In this document: in pieces, positions 36,094-46,531 of the stretch
Position numbering within the stretch: the stretch's first letter is position 1
Layout: the number at the start of each line of letters is the position of its first letter
Source of the DNA: Actinomyces sp. Marseille-P3109
Lineage (GTDB): Bacteria; Actinomycetota; Actinomycetes; Actinomycetales; Actinomycetaceae
Direction of reading: 5' to 3'
Length of the DNA stretch: 64,000 bases
NCBI RefSeq assembly: GCF_900323545.1
Contig: NZ_OOHN01000008.1
Coordinates: 1,913,144-1,977,143, forward strand
Notes under the pieces: generated by a model
Databases searched by the model: none
Seen by the model: the letters and a program-made list of their open reading frames with translations, nothing else
Told to the model about the DNA's origin: nothing
Translations under genes and position numbers: made by a program

Positions 36094-38837
36094 CTCAATA
36101 CCTCCGCTGCATGGGTCAGGGTGACCTGGGAGCCGTGACCGGCGCCCAGGGTCTGGTGGACGGTGGATCCGGCCGAGCACTCGGGCAGCCACACGGTTCC
36201 GTCGCTGACGCCGCCGACGACGGCCGGCAGGGTGATCGATCCGGTGGCGGTCGACACGGTCACCTCCTCACCGCCGCGCAGCGACAGGCGCTGAGCGAGG
36301 TCGGTGCCCACCCGGGCGATGGGGCGCAGGGCGGTGGCGGCCAGGAAGGGCTCGCCGTCCTGGAGGCGTCCGGCGTCGAGCATGGGCTTGTGGGTGGTCA
36401 GGCGCGCCTCCACGCCGCCGCCGACGATCGCCGCCTCGGCCGAGGTCGTCGGGGCACGGCCGAAGGCCACCGGCATGCGCCGTCCGCGCCACAGGCCCAG
36501 GGCGGCGAGCTGCTCGTGCAGCGTGACGAGGTCGTCGACCTGGAGGTCGACGCCCATCTCGTCGGCCAGCATCGCCAGGACCTGGCGGTCGGTGCGGGCC
36601 CGCGAGACGTGGGCCTGGCCGAAGGGGCGCACGCGCCCCTCCCAGTTGACGAAGGTGCCGTTCTTCTCCACGGCCGGAGCCACGGGCAGGACGACGTCGG
36701 CGTGCTCGCTGACCTCGCTGCGGCGCACCTCGAGCTGGACGGTGAAGCCGCTGGCGTCCAGGGCCGCGCGGGCCAGGCCCGGATCGGGGAAGTCGCGCAG
36801 GTCGATGCCGCCGACGATGGCGCCGCCCAGGGTTCCGTCCAGGAGGGCGGAGAGGATCCCGGTGGTGTCTCGGCCGAGCGACGTGGGCAGGAAGTGCTCG
36901 GGTCCCATGTTCCAGGCCCGCTCGACCTGGGCGCGGGCCTCGGGGTCGGCCACGGGGCGGCCGCCGGGCAGGAGGCCGGGCAGCAGGCCCGCCTCGATGC
37001 CGCCGCGCTCGCCGCTGCGGCGCGGGACCCAGGCCAGGTGGGCGCCGGTGGCGGTGGCCAGGGCGTCGGCGACGCTGAGCAGGCCGGGCACGCGGGCGGC
37101 GCGCTCACCGACGAGGATGGTGGCGCCGTCGGCCCGCAGGGCCTCGACGAGGACGGGGTGGGTCTGGCTGAGGTGGGCGACGACGCGGGCCTCCTCACCG
37201 GGGGGCGTGAGGATGGCCTGGGCGGAGAGCTTGCGGCTGCCGGCGCTCAGGCAGGTGGTCACGGTGGCCACGTTGACGCCGCCGGCGCGCACGCCCTTGC
37301 GCAGGCGCAGGAACAGCGAGCCGCACTCGTCCTCGGGCTCCAGGCCCAGGAGCAGGACCTGGCCGGCTGTCTCCAGGTGACGGTAGGTGACGGCGCCCAG
37401 GCCAGTGCCGGCTACCCGGGCGGCCAGGAAGGTGTCCTCCTCCAGGCTGTGGGTGCGCACGCGCTGGTCGATGTCGTTGGTGCCCAGGACGGTGCGGGCG
37501 AAGCGGCACCAGGCCCAGGCGTCCTCCAGGGTGAGGCGGCCGCCGGGCAGGAGACCCACTCCCCCGTCGGAGGCGGCGCGGGCCAGGCCCCGGGCGGCCA
37601 CATCCAGGGCGTCGGACCAGGAGGTGGTGACGAGCTCGCCGGTCTCCTCGTCGCGCACGAGCGGCACGGTGAGGCGGTCGGGCTGGGAGGACCAGGTGAA
37701 GGCGAAGCGGTCCTTGTCGGTGATCCACTCCTCGTTGACCTCGGGGTCGTTGCCGGCCAGGTGGCGCAGGACGACGCCGCGGCGCATGTCGACGCGGATG
37801 GCCGAGCCGGAGGCGTCGTGCTCGGTGACGGAGTCGGTGGAGACCAGGTCCATGGGGCGGGCCCTAAAGCGGTACCTCGCCGAGGTCAGGGCGCCCACGG
37901 GGCAGATCTGGATGATGTTGCCGGAGAAGTAGGAGGCGAAGGGGCGCCCGGAGGCGTCCAGGTCCTCGCGCCCGGCGCCCAGGTCGGGGCCGTAGTCGGT
38001 GCCGTCGGAGGCACCGGGCTCGCCGCCGGGGCCGGTCAGGTCGCCCAGGGCGCTCAGGGACGGTACGCCGCGGATGGTCTGGAGGTCGGCGTCGACCGTC
38101 TGCTCGGCCGAGCCGCTGGAGAAGTCCAGGACGCGGGCGTCGAAGCGCCCGATCTGCTCGGAGTACAGGCCGCCGGCGTGCTCGGGGTGGCCGTCCATGT
38201 CGTAGGAGGGGTGGCCGCCGCCGCGTCCCTGGAGGGCGATGAAGGGGTCGCCGGGGATCTGGTCGGCGAAGCGCACGCAGCGCTGGCACAGGATGCAGCG
38301 GTCGCGGTCCAGCAGGATGTTGCTGGTCAGGCGCAGCGGCTTGGGGAAGGTGCGCTTGACGTCGGTGAAGCGGGTGGCGGACTGGGCGCCGGAGGCCATG
38401 AGCTCGAGGGCCTGGTTCTGCAGGGGGCACTCGCCGCCCTTGTCGCACACGGGGCAGTCCAGCGGGTGGTTGATGAGGAGGAACTCCATGGTGCCGGCCT
38501 GGGCCTTGGCGGCGACCTCGCTGGTGGCCTGGGTGGAGATCTCCATGCCCTCCATGGCGGTCATGGCGCAGGAGGGCTGGGGCTTGGGCATGGGCCGCAC
38601 GACGCCGTCGCGCCCGGGCATGGCCACCTCCACCAGGCACTGGCGGCAGTTGGCCGACGGCGCGAGCAGCGGGTGGTCGCAGAAGCGCGGGATGCGCACG
38701 CCGACCTGCTCGGCGGCGCGGATGAGGAGGGTCCCCTTCTCGACCTCGACGGGGAGCCCGTCGATGGTCATGTGGACCATCTCCGGGGCCGGCGGAGCCG
38801 CCGGCGCGGAGCTCTTGGTGGTCGTCTCAGCAGTCAT
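36090..38837 (-). CDS. nuoG: NADH-quinone oxidoreductase subunit G
   Basis: A 915-residue peripheral-arm subunit. The N-terminus has the 2Fe-2S ligands (CDHPLLAPSANCRQC), the His/Cys 4Fe-4S site (HPLDCPVCDKGGECPLQN), and the following CILCQRC site. The rest is a molybdopterin-oxidoreductase-like domain without catalytic function in this complex. A Gly/Asp-rich insertion lies around residues 255-285. It starts 3 nt before the nuoF stop region ends and overlaps nuoH by 4 nt. Confidence 0.96.
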   Translation of the reverse strand: MTAETTTKSSAPAAPPAPEMVHMTIDGLPVEVEKGTLLIRAAEQVGVRIPRFCDHPLLAPSANCRQCLVEVAMPGRDGVVRPMPKPQPSCAMTAMEGMEISTQATSEVAAKAQAGTMEFLLINHPLDCPVCDKGGECPLQNQALELMASGAQSATRFTDVKRTFPKPLRLTSNILLDRDRCILCQRCVRFADQIPGDPFIALQGRGGGHPSYDMDGHPEHAGGLYSEQIGRFDARVLDFSSGSAEQTVDADLQTIRGVPSLSALGDLTGPGGEPGASDGTDYGPDLGAGREDLDASGRPFASYFSGNIIQICPVGALTSARYRFRARPMDLVSTDSVTEHDASGSAIRVDMRRGVVLRHLAGNDPEVNEEWITDKDRFAFTWSSQPDRLTVPLVRDEETGELVTTSWSDALDVAARGLARAASDGGVGLLPGGRLTLEDAWAWCRFARTVLGTNDIDQRVRTHSLEEDTFLAARVAGTGLGAVTYRHLETAGQVLLLGLEPEDECGSLFLRLRKGVRAGGVNVATVTTCLSAGSRKLSAQAILTPPGEEARVVAHLSQTHPVLVEALRADGATILVGERAARVPGLLSVADALATATGAHLAWVPRRSGERGGIEAGLLPGLLPGGRPVADPEARAQVERAWNMGPEHFLPTSLGRDTTGILSALLDGTLGGAIVGGIDLRDFPDPGLARAALDASGFTVQLEVRRSEVSEHADVVLPVAPAVEKNGTFVNWEGRVRPFGQAHVSRARTDRQVLAMLADEMGVDLQVDDLVTLHEQLAALGLWRGRRMPVAFGRAPTTSAEAAIVGGGVEARLTTHKPMLDAGRLQDGEPFLAATALRPIARVGTDLAQRLSLRGGEEVTVSTATGSITLPAVVGGVSDGTVWLPECSAGSTVHQTLGAGHGSQVTLTHAAEVLR

Positions 38838-38840
38838 GGC

Positions 38841-40172
38841 TCACCGTGCGCTTTCGAAGACGGAGGAGGCGGCGTAGGGGAAGAGCTCACCGGCGGCGGC
38901 GGTGTAGCCGGCCTCGAACTCCTCGCGGAACCGCTTGATGCCGGTCAGGACCGGGGTGGCGGAGGCGTCGCCCAGGGCGCAGAAGGAGCGCCCGGCGATG
39001 TTGGAGGCGATGGACTCGAGCTTCTCGACGTCGCCGGGCAGTCCGCGTCCGGCCTCCAGGCGCAGCATGATCTGGCGCATCCAGTAGGTGCCCTCGCGGC
39101 AGGGGGTGCACTTGCCGCAGGACTCGTGCTGGTAGAACTCGGTCCAGCGGGTGACTACGCGCACCACGGAGACGGTCTCGTCGAAGACCTGCAGGGCACG
39201 GGTTCCCAGCATGGAGCCGGCCTCAGCCACGGACTCGTAATCCAGCGGGACGTCGAGCTCATCGGGGCCGAAGATCGGTGTCGAGGAGCCTCCCGGGACC
39301 CAGAACTTCAGCTCATGGCCGGGGCGGATGCCGCCGGAGAGCTCGATGAGCTCGCGCATCGTGATGCCGAAGGGGGCCTCGTACTGGCCGGGGCGGGCCA
39401 CGTGCCCGGACACGGAGAAGATGCCGTGGCCCTTGGACTTCTCGGTACCCATGGTGGAGTACCACTGGGCGCCGCGGGCCAGGATCGCCGGGACCGAGGC
39501 GATGGTCTCGACGTTGTTGACCACCGTGGGGCGGGCGTAAAGGCCGGCGACGGCGGGGAAGGGCGGCTTGAGACGGGGGTGGCCGCGCCGGCCCTCCAGG
39601 GAGTCCAGCAGGGCGGTCTCCTCCCCGCAGATGTAGGCGCCGGCGCCGGCGTGCGCGGTGATGCGCAGGCGCTGCTGGCCGTCCAGACCGAAGCCGGTGT
39701 CCAGCAGGCCGGACTCGGTGGCCTCGCGCACGGCGCTGAGCAGGCGGCGATAGACGTGGGAGACCTCACCGCGCAGGTAGACGAAGGCATGGTCGCCGCC
39801 GATGGCCCGCGAGGTGATGGCGATGCCCTCGATGAGCGCCTGCGGGTTGGACAGGATCGTGGGGATGTCCTTGCAGGTACCCGGCTCGGACTCGTCGGCG
39901 TTGACCACGAGGTAGCGCGGGCCGCCGTCGACCGGGGGCAGGAAGGACCACTTCAGGCCGGTGGGGAACCCGGCGCCGCCGCGTCCGCGCAGGCCGGAGT
40001 CCTTGATGAGGGTGATGAGCTCCTCCGGGCTGAGCGACTTGGCCCTCTTGAGGCCCTCGTAGCCGCCGTGGTCGAGGTAGGTCCGCAGGGTCCAGGAGCG
40101 CTCCCGGTCCCACAGGTCGCTCAGGACCGGGGTGAGAGTGCCCGGCGCGGTGTAGGTGGCGGTGGCGCTCAC
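38841..40172 (-). CDS. nuoF: NADH-quinone oxidoreductase subunit F
   Basis: A 443-residue NADH- and FMN-binding subunit, the electron entry point of complex I. The nucleotide site GRGGAGFPTGLKW is at about residues 68-80. The 4Fe-4S ligands are in ESCGKCTPCREG and the later SFCALGD. GTG at 40172 (VSATATYTAPG) overlaps the nuoE stop by 4 nt and was chosen because upstream in-frame sequence is nuoE out of frame. Confidence 0.96.
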   Translation of the reverse strand: MSATATYTAPGTLTPVLSDLWDRERSWTLRTYLDHGGYEGLKRAKSLSPEELITLIKDSGLRGRGGAGFPTGLKWSFLPPVDGGPRYLVVNADESEPGTCKDIPTILSNPQALIEGIAITSRAIGGDHAFVYLRGEVSHVYRRLLSAVREATESGLLDTGFGLDGQQRLRITAHAGAGAYICGEETALLDSLEGRRGHPRLKPPFPAVAGLYARPTVVNNVETIASVPAILARGAQWYSTMGTEKSKGHGIFSVSGHVARPGQYEAPFGITMRELIELSGGIRPGHELKFWVPGGSSTPIFGPDELDVPLDYESVAEAGSMLGTRALQVFDETVSVVRVVTRWTEFYQHESCGKCTPCREGTYWMRQIMLRLEAGRGLPGDVEKLESIASNIAGRSFCALGDASATPVLTGIKRFREEFEAGYTAAAGELFPYAASSVFESAR

Positions 40173-40938
40173 TTGGACTCCTCCTTCGGCGCGGTCCAGC
40201 CGTGCTCGCGGGCGATGCGCAGGCCCCGCAGGGTCGGCTCGCCGGGGCCGCGTCCCTCGTCGGTGCGCCCGTCCTCGAAGCCGGCCAGAAGGCGCTCGTT
40301 CTCGCGGAAGGTGGGCACGGTCTCGGGCCCGCGGGTGGGGGCCACGTCCTCGCCGCGCTCGAGGGCCGAGATCATGGCGACGGCGGAGTCGGGGGTCTGA
40401 TTGTCGAAGAACTCCCAGTTGACCATGACGACGGGGGCGTAGTCGCAGGCGGCGTTGCACTCGATGCGCTCGAGGCTGATGGTGCCGTCATCGCTGGTCT
40501 CCTCGGCGCCCAGGCCGGTGTGCTCGGTGACGGCCGTCCAGATCTCGTCCCCGCCCATGACGGCGCACAGGGCGTTGGTGCACACGCCCACGTGGTAGGT
40601 GCCGGCGGGGTGGCGGCGGAACTGACTGTAGAAGGTGGCCACGGCGCTGACCTCGGCGCGGTCCAGGCCCAGCCGGGCGGCGCACAGGGCGATGCCGGCC
40701 GGTGAGACGTAGCCGTCCACGGACTGGATGAGGTGGAGCATCGGGATGAGGGCGCTGCGCTCCTTGCCCGCCGGATAGCGGGCGATGATCCGCTCGATGT
40801 CGACCTGGAGGCCCTGAGCGACGTCGGGGCTGTATCCGGCGGCGACGGCGGCGGCCGCGACGGCGCCCGCCGGGTCCACCGCGCTGACGGTGGCGATGGT
40901 CTCGACGGCCGGGTTGACTGCGTTCTCAGTGGTGCTCA

Positions 40939-40939
<1 letters not shown>
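40169..40939 (-). CDS. nuoE: NADH-quinone oxidoreductase subunit E
   Basis: A 256-residue thioredoxin-fold subunit with the N1a 2Fe-2S cluster. The ligands are VCTNALC and later CNAAC. The N-terminal 35 residues are an Ala-rich extension, and the C-terminal 60 residues are a charged tail longer than in E. coli. The ATG shares a base with the nuoD stop (TGATG). Confidence 0.95.
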
Positions 40940-42326
<1,387 letters not shown>

Positions 42327-42327
<1 letters not shown>

Positions 42328-43082
42328 CAGCGGTAGGACCTCCGGGTGTCGGCGGGCGGGGTCTGGGCGCCCTTGTACTCGACGGGGATGCCGCCCAGCG
42401 GGTAGTCCTTACGCTGGGGGTGGCCCACCCAGTCGTCGGGCATGGCGGTGCGGGTCAGGTGGGGGTGGCCGTCGAAGACGATGCCCATGAGGTCCCAGGT
42501 CTCGCGCTCGTGCCAGTCGTTACCGGGGTAGACCGAGACGATGGAGGGCACGTGCGGGTCGGAGACGGAGCAGGCAACCTGGAGGCGCAGCTGGCGCCCG
42601 CCGTGGGTCAGGCTCATGAACTCGATGCACGCGTGCAGCTCGCGGCCGGCCAGCTGGGGGTAGTGGACGCCGCTGACGCCCAGGCACAGCTCGAAGCGCA
42701 GGTCCTGGTCGTCGCGCAGGGGCCGCACGACGTCGAGCAGGTGCTCGCGGGCGATGAACAGGGTGAGCTCGTCGTGCTCGATGACGACCTTCTCGATGGC
42801 GGCGGCCGGGTCGACGCCGGCGTCCTGGAGGTCCTCGATGAGGGCGTCGACGACGCCGTCGAACCAGCCTCCGTAGGGGCGTACGGCGGCGGGGGCGAGG
42901 GTGACGACGCTGCGGTGCTCGCCGTAGCCGGTGGTGTCGCCGGCGTCGGAGGCGCCGAACTGCCCGGTGGGGGCGGCGATGACCTCCAGGCGCAGCTCGG
43001 GGCGCACGGGGGTGCCGGCGACCTCGGGGACGGCGGGGACCGCTGGGACCTCGGGGATCTCGGGCAGGGCGTCGGAGCCGTG
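42327..43082 (-). CDS. nuoC: NADH-quinone oxidoreductase subunit C, start displaced by inversion
   Basis: The 30 kDa-type subunit. This segment encodes everything from [11 protein letters not shown] to the C-terminus DTRRSYR, including the family motifs [17 protein letters not shown] and the end [14 protein letters not shown]. On this strand the frame stays open upstream to a GTG at 43292, but the residues before HGSDALPE are antisense nuoB sequence. The real beginning ([16 protein letters not shown]) is on the plus strand at 43268-43315. Translation of a functional NuoC in the present arrangement is doubtful. Confidence 0.85.
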
Positions 43083-43083
43083 T
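43059..43083 (+). repeat. Left inverted repeat at the nuoB/nuoC inversion
   Basis: 25 nt, starting CTCGGGCAGGGCGTCGGAGC and ending CGTGT. It is the exact reverse complement of 43291-43315. Identity stops at both ends of each copy. On the minus strand its left side continues into nuoC; on the plus strand its right side continues into the displaced nuoB end. Confidence 0.9.
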
Positions 43084-43271
43084 TCCCGGTGGACATCTAC
43101 CTGCCCGGCTGCCCGCCCCGCCCCGAGATGCTCCTCAACGCCATGCTCGAGCTCACCCGCCAGATCGAGAAGAAGCCGCTGTTCAAGCACCGCGAGGAGA
43201 TCGCCCGCGCCGTCGAGGCCGCCGCCCTGTCCGCCACCCCCACCCATGAGATGAAGGGCCTGCTGGCATGA
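43065..43271 (+). pseudogene. nuoB: Displaced C-terminal part of nuoB, inverted
   Basis: Reading the plus strand from CAG at 43065 gives [20 protein letters not shown], then an ending KGLLA and a TGA at 43269-43271. This is unmistakably the C-terminus of NuoB, including the cysteine (codon 43110-43112) that should be the fourth ligand of cluster N2. The stop codon overlaps the displaced nuoC ATG (43268) as ATGA, the same 4 nt overlap used throughout this operon. The fragment has no start codon of its own and lies opposite to the direction of the operon. Confidence 0.9.
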
Positions 43272-43698
43272 GTGAGAAGAACGCTCCGGCACACGGCTCC
43301 GACGCCCTGCCCGAGGAGGCGCAGGCGCCCATGGAGATGACCCACTTCGGCTCGGGCATGGAGTCGTAGACGTTGCGCACGATCGGTGCCATCTTGTGGG
43401 AGACGCGGCCCGAGACGATCATGACGTCGGCGTGGCGCGGGGAGGCCCGGAAGACCTCCCAGCCGAAGCGGGCCATGTCGAAGCGGGGCGTGCCGGCGGC
43501 CATCATCTCGATGGCGCAGCAGGCCAGACCCATGGTGACGGGCCACATGGAGCGGGCCTGGGCGAGGCCCGCGAGCTTCTCAACGGTGGTCAGCAGGAAG
43601 CCGGGGCTGTCCACCTCGGCGGCAGCGGCCGCGTAGGGGTCGTTGCGCTTGGAAGGGATGGACGCCATGAAGGCGTTGTGCTTTTTCATGCTCTTCAC
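43183..43698 (-). CDS. nuoB: NADH-quinone oxidoreductase subunit B, truncated by inversion
   Basis: Residues 1-130 are normal NuoB: the CC pair of cluster N2 (C60, C61 in [10 protein letters not shown]), [21 protein letters not shown], and the third ligand C126 in MGACASSG. After G130 the frame runs into inverted DNA and adds 41 unrelated Arg/Gly/Pro-rich residues up to the stop at 43183. The fourth ligand and the C-terminal 68 residues are on the opposite strand. As it stands the protein cannot hold cluster N2, so complex I should be inactive if the sequence is right. Confidence 0.88.
   Translation of the reverse strand: MKSMKKHNAFMASIPSKRNDPYAAAAAEVDSPGFLLTTVEKLAGLAQARSMWPVTMGLACCAIEMMAAGTPRFDMARFGWEVFRASPRHADVMIVSGRVSHKMAPIVRNVYDSMPEPKWVISMGACASSGRASEPCAGAFFSLMPAGPSSHGWGWRTGRRPRRRGRSPRGA
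43268..43315 (+). pseudogene. nuoC: Displaced N-terminal part of nuoC, inverted
   Basis: ATG at 43268 begins [16 protein letters not shown], matching in frame the minus-strand nuoC from HGSDALPE onward. On the plus strand the frame then continues into antisense nuoB (EAQAPMEM...) and stops after about 17 more residues. It ends within the right copy of the 25 bp inverted repeat. Confidence 0.85.
43291..43315 (-). repeat. Right inverted repeat at the nuoB/nuoC inversion
   Basis: Exact reverse complement of 43059-43083, with 207 bp between the two copies. On the minus strand nuoB coding sequence (GCCTCCTCGGGC) runs into it; on the plus strand nuoC coding sequence runs into it. Confidence 0.9.
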
Positions 43699-43780
43699 TG
43701 CTGTGTACTCCTTGAGATCGTCAGGGCCGCGTGCCGCCCGCAGGGCCCGTCGCTGGTGCCTCGTACTCGGTCCGTCTGCC

Positions 43781-44140
43781 TCAGTCCCAGTCCAGTCCGC
43801 CGCGGCGCCACTCGAGAATGTAGGGCACGGTGATGAGGCCGATGAACAGGACGGCGGCGCCCAGTCCGAAGAACCCCAGACGCCCGAAGGCCGTGGCCCA
43901 GGGGTAGAGGAAGACCACCTCGACGTCGAAGATGATGAAGGTCATGCCAACCAGGTAGAAGGAGACGGGGAAGCGCCCGTACTCGGTGTTGGCGGGGGTG
44001 GGGTCGATGCCGCACTCGTAGTTGGCGACCTTGACCCGGTTGCGCCGGGTGGGGCTGATGATAGCGCTCATGGCCAGGCCGCCGATCGCGACCACGAGAG
44101 CCAGTGCGGCCATGATGAGCAGGGAGGCGTAGGGGTTCAT
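43781..44140 (-). CDS. nuoA: NADH-quinone oxidoreductase subunit A
   Basis: A 119-residue three-helix membrane subunit. The loop [22 protein letters not shown] contains the conserved cysteine, and the second helix [17 protein letters not shown] carries the conserved acidic residues. The ATG at 44140 overlaps the reductase gene upstream by 4 nt. An 82 nt gap separates it from nuoB, the longest inside the operon. Confidence 0.96.
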   Translation of the reverse strand: MNPYASLLIMAALALVVAIGGLAMSAIISPTRRNRVKVANYECGIDPTPANTEYGRFPVSFYLVGMTFIIFDVEVVFLYPWATAFGRLGFFGLGAAVLFIGLITVPYILEWRRGGLDWD

Positions 44141-45483
44141 GCTTCCGGCACCATCCTTGTCAGGAGCTGGATGAAGTGGTCGATTCCGTCGCCGCCGCGA
44201 CGCTCCCACCCGTCGGACAGGAGCTTGGTGACAACCTTCATGAGGCGCTTGCGCGGCAGCCCGTAGCGGGTGCACAGGCGCATGACCTCGGGGTGCTCGA
44301 TGAGGGCGACGAAGACGCGCCCGAGCGTGTAGTAGCCGCCCATCTCGGCGCTGAGCGCCTTGGGGTACTGGGCCAGGACCTGTTCGCGGCCCGACGTCGT
44401 GGAGCGGGCGGCGGCCTGCGCGGCGGCCTGGGCGGCCAGGCGACCGGACAGGAGGGCCTGGGCGATGCCCTCGCCGTTGAAGGGAGAGACCATGCCGCCG
44501 GCGTCGCCGAGCAGCATGAGGCCGTCGGCGTAATGGGGCTTGCGGTTGAAGGCCATGGGCAGGGCGGCACTGACCAGGCCGCCGACCTGGTTCTCCTTGG
44601 TGAAGCCCCAGGAGGCCGGGACATTGTCCATCCAGCGGTTGAACACGGCCCGGTAGTCGATGGCGGTGGCCGCGGCGCGCGAGGAGACCGAGCCGAGCCC
44701 CACATTGACCAGCCCCTCCCCCACGGACCAGATCCACCCGTAGCCGGGCAGGAGGTCGGACTGGCCGGGCTTGCCGTCCCACAGCTCGAGGCGCGACTCC
44801 ATCCAGGCGTCCTTGGAGCGCGGGGAGCGGAAGTAAGCGCGCACGGCCACCCCCATGGGGCGGCGCTCGTTCTTGGTGCGCCCGACAGCGGTGGCCAGGC
44901 GGGCCGAGACCCCTCCGGCGTCAACGACCAGGGGGGCGGTGAAGGTCGTGGGCCCCTCGATGCCGGGGTAGGCGACCCGGTTGGTGGGGCGGGCCTCGAC
45001 GCCGGTGACCCGCCCGGTGGGCGAGGTGACGGGACCGGTGACGGTCACACCGGTCAGCAGGCGGGCGCCGGCCGCGGCGGCGTGCTCGGCCAGGTCCCGA
45101 TCGAGAAGGGCTCGCGGGCGGGCCATCCCGTAGGAGGGGAAGGATGCCTGCTCGGGCCAGGGGAAGTGGAGGACGTGCCCGCCCCCGATGACGCGCAGAC
45201 CGCGGTTGCGCTGCCAGCCGGAGGTGTCCACTCCCATGGAGACGAGCTCGCGCACGGCCGAGGGGGTCAGTCCGTCGCCGCAGACCTTGTCCCGGCCGAG
45301 CTCCTGCTTCTCCAGGAGGATGACGTCGAGGCCGAGGGTGGCCATGTGGAAGGCTGCCGAGGAGCCAGCGGGGCCGGCGCCGACGACGATGACGTCGGCT
45401 GCGGTGGAGGCGCTGGACTGGGCGGCTGCCTGAGTCACTCGGGCTCCCCTCCTCGGTGCGTCTGGTACGGCAGGTGTTGTCAT
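44137..45483 (-). CDS. Geranylgeranyl/menaquinone reductase-family flavoprotein
   Basis: A 448-residue FAD-dependent protein. The nucleotide loop DVIVVGAGPAGSSAAFHMA is near residue 30. GRDKVCGDGLTP and MLLGDAGGMVSPFNGEGIAQAL are typical of the geranylgeranyl reductase family, which includes mycobacterial MenJ, the enzyme that saturates one isoprene unit of menaquinone. Position as first gene of the nuo operon and divergent from menG supports that role. ATG at 45483 is preferred; an upstream ATG at 45489 is possible. Confidence 0.88.
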   Translation of the reverse strand: MTTPAVPDAPRRGARVTQAAAQSSASTAADVIVVGAGPAGSSAAFHMATLGLDVILLEKQELGRDKVCGDGLTPSAVRELVSMGVDTSGWQRNRGLRVIGGGHVLHFPWPEQASFPSYGMARPRALLDRDLAEHAAAAGARLLTGVTVTGPVTSPTGRVTGVEARPTNRVAYPGIEGPTTFTAPLVVDAGGVSARLATAVGRTKNERRPMGVAVRAYFRSPRSKDAWMESRLELWDGKPGQSDLLPGYGWIWSVGEGLVNVGLGSVSSRAAATAIDYRAVFNRWMDNVPASWGFTKENQVGGLVSAALPMAFNRKPHYADGLMLLGDAGGMVSPFNGEGIAQALLSGRLAAQAAAQAAARSTTSGREQVLAQYPKALSAEMGGYYTLGRVFVALIEHPEVMRLCTRYGLPRKRLMKVVTKLLSDGWERRGGDGIDHFIQLLTRMVPEA

Positions 45484-45790
45484 AGGCATCACAGTTGGCA
45501 CCGTAATGCAGCCCCGAGGCGGCCGGGGCCTGTGCCGACTGTACCCAGGGGGCGCTCGCCTCTTGGACGACACCGCCCCCGGAAGCGCTGACCAGGGGTT
45601 TTCGTTGCTGTGACGGCAATGATTCAGCGAGGCGACGAAGCGGCGGCATGCCGCGCCGTTCCGGAATTACGCTGCGAGGGAGTGACGAATTTCAACATCG
45701 TCGGACGGGACCTGTGTCCTACTCCGTCAGGGGAGCTCACCGCCGCACCTGCGACGGGGCTCCACGGCGCTGCCGCGGCCGGGATTTGCG
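45484..45790. other. Divergent promoter region of the nuo and men operons
   Basis: About 300 bp separate the starts of the reductase gene (minus strand) and menG (plus strand). Promoters of both must lie here. Short AT-richer patches occur at 45597-45612 and 45680-45700, but I cannot identify convincing -35/-10 pairs or operator palindromes. No small gene is evident. Confidence 0.5.
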
Positions 45791-46531
45791 ATGATGATCC
45801 CCATGAGCCAATCCCCTCTTCGAGCCACCCTCGCCAAGGACCCGCGCGAGGTCGCCGGGATGTTCGACGCCGTCGCGCGCCGGTACGACCTGTCCAATGA
45901 CGTCATGAGCCTGTTCCAGGTGCACATGTGGCGCCGGGTGACGCGCGCGGCCGTGGCCGCCGGACCGGGGATGCGTGTCCTGGACCTGGCTGCGGGGACC
46001 GGGACCTCCTCAGTGGAGTACGCCGCCGACGGCGCCGAGGTCGTGGCTTGCGACTTCTCCACCGGCATGGTCGCCGAGGGCAAGCGCCGCCACCCCGAGA
46101 TCGCCTTCGTGGCCGGGGACGCCACGGCTCTGCCCTTCGCCGATGAGACCTTCGACGTCGTCACCATCTCCTACGGGCTGCGCAACGTGCAGGACACGGC
46201 GCGGGCGCTGGCGGAGATGCACCGGGTGACGGTCCCGGGCGGGAGGATCGTCATCGCCGAGTTCTCCACCCCGGTCTGGCCCGTCTTCCGCCGCCTGTAC
46301 CGCTTCTATCTGGGCAGCGCCCTGCCCACCACGGCACGCCTGATCTCGTCGAACACTGAGGCTTACGACTACCTGGGCGAGTCGATCCTGGCCTGGCCGG
46401 ACCAGAGGGAGCTGGCCGGGCTCATGCACGAGGCCGGTTGGCGGGGTGTGGGCTACAAGAACCTCTCCGGTGGGATCGTCGCCGTCCACCGCGCCACTCG
46501 GGCCGCCCGTCCCCGAGATGAGGAGCAGTGA
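45791..46531 (+). CDS. menG: Demethylmenaquinone methyltransferase
   Basis: A 246-residue SAM-dependent methyltransferase of the UbiE/MenG family, catalysing the last step of menaquinone synthesis. The N-terminus has [23 protein letters not shown] motif I is [12 protein letters not shown], and the family motif [20 protein letters not shown] follows. The start is unclear: ATGs at 45791, 45794 and 45803 all lack a good ribosome site. Its stop overlaps the menF GTG (GTGA). Confidence 0.93.
   Translation: MMIPMSQSPLRATLAKDPREVAGMFDAVARRYDLSNDVMSLFQVHMWRRVTRAAVAAGPGMRVLDLAAGTGTSSVEYAADGAEVVACDFSTGMVAEGKRRHPEIAFVAGDATALPFADETFDVVTISYGLRNVQDTARALAEMHRVTVPGGRIVIAEFSTPVWPVFRRLYRFYLGSALPTTARLISSNTEAYDYLGESILAWPDQRELAGLMHEAGWRGVGYKNLSGGIVAVHRATRAARPRDEEQ

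Noticed and set aside
36111..40400. A 1429-codon open frame on the plus strand opposite nuoG, nuoF and nuoE
   Set aside because: It is a by-product of GC-rich third positions. The translation is low-complexity Gly/Ala/Val/Asp/Gln sequence without family motifs, and the minus strand holds unmistakable complex I genes.
43059..43315. Recombinase-controlled phase-variable switch
   Set aside because: Considered for the nuo inversion. No invertase gene is in the window, the repeat looks copied from nuoC, and re-inversion leaves nuoB frameshifted. A switch is not excluded but is the weaker explanation.
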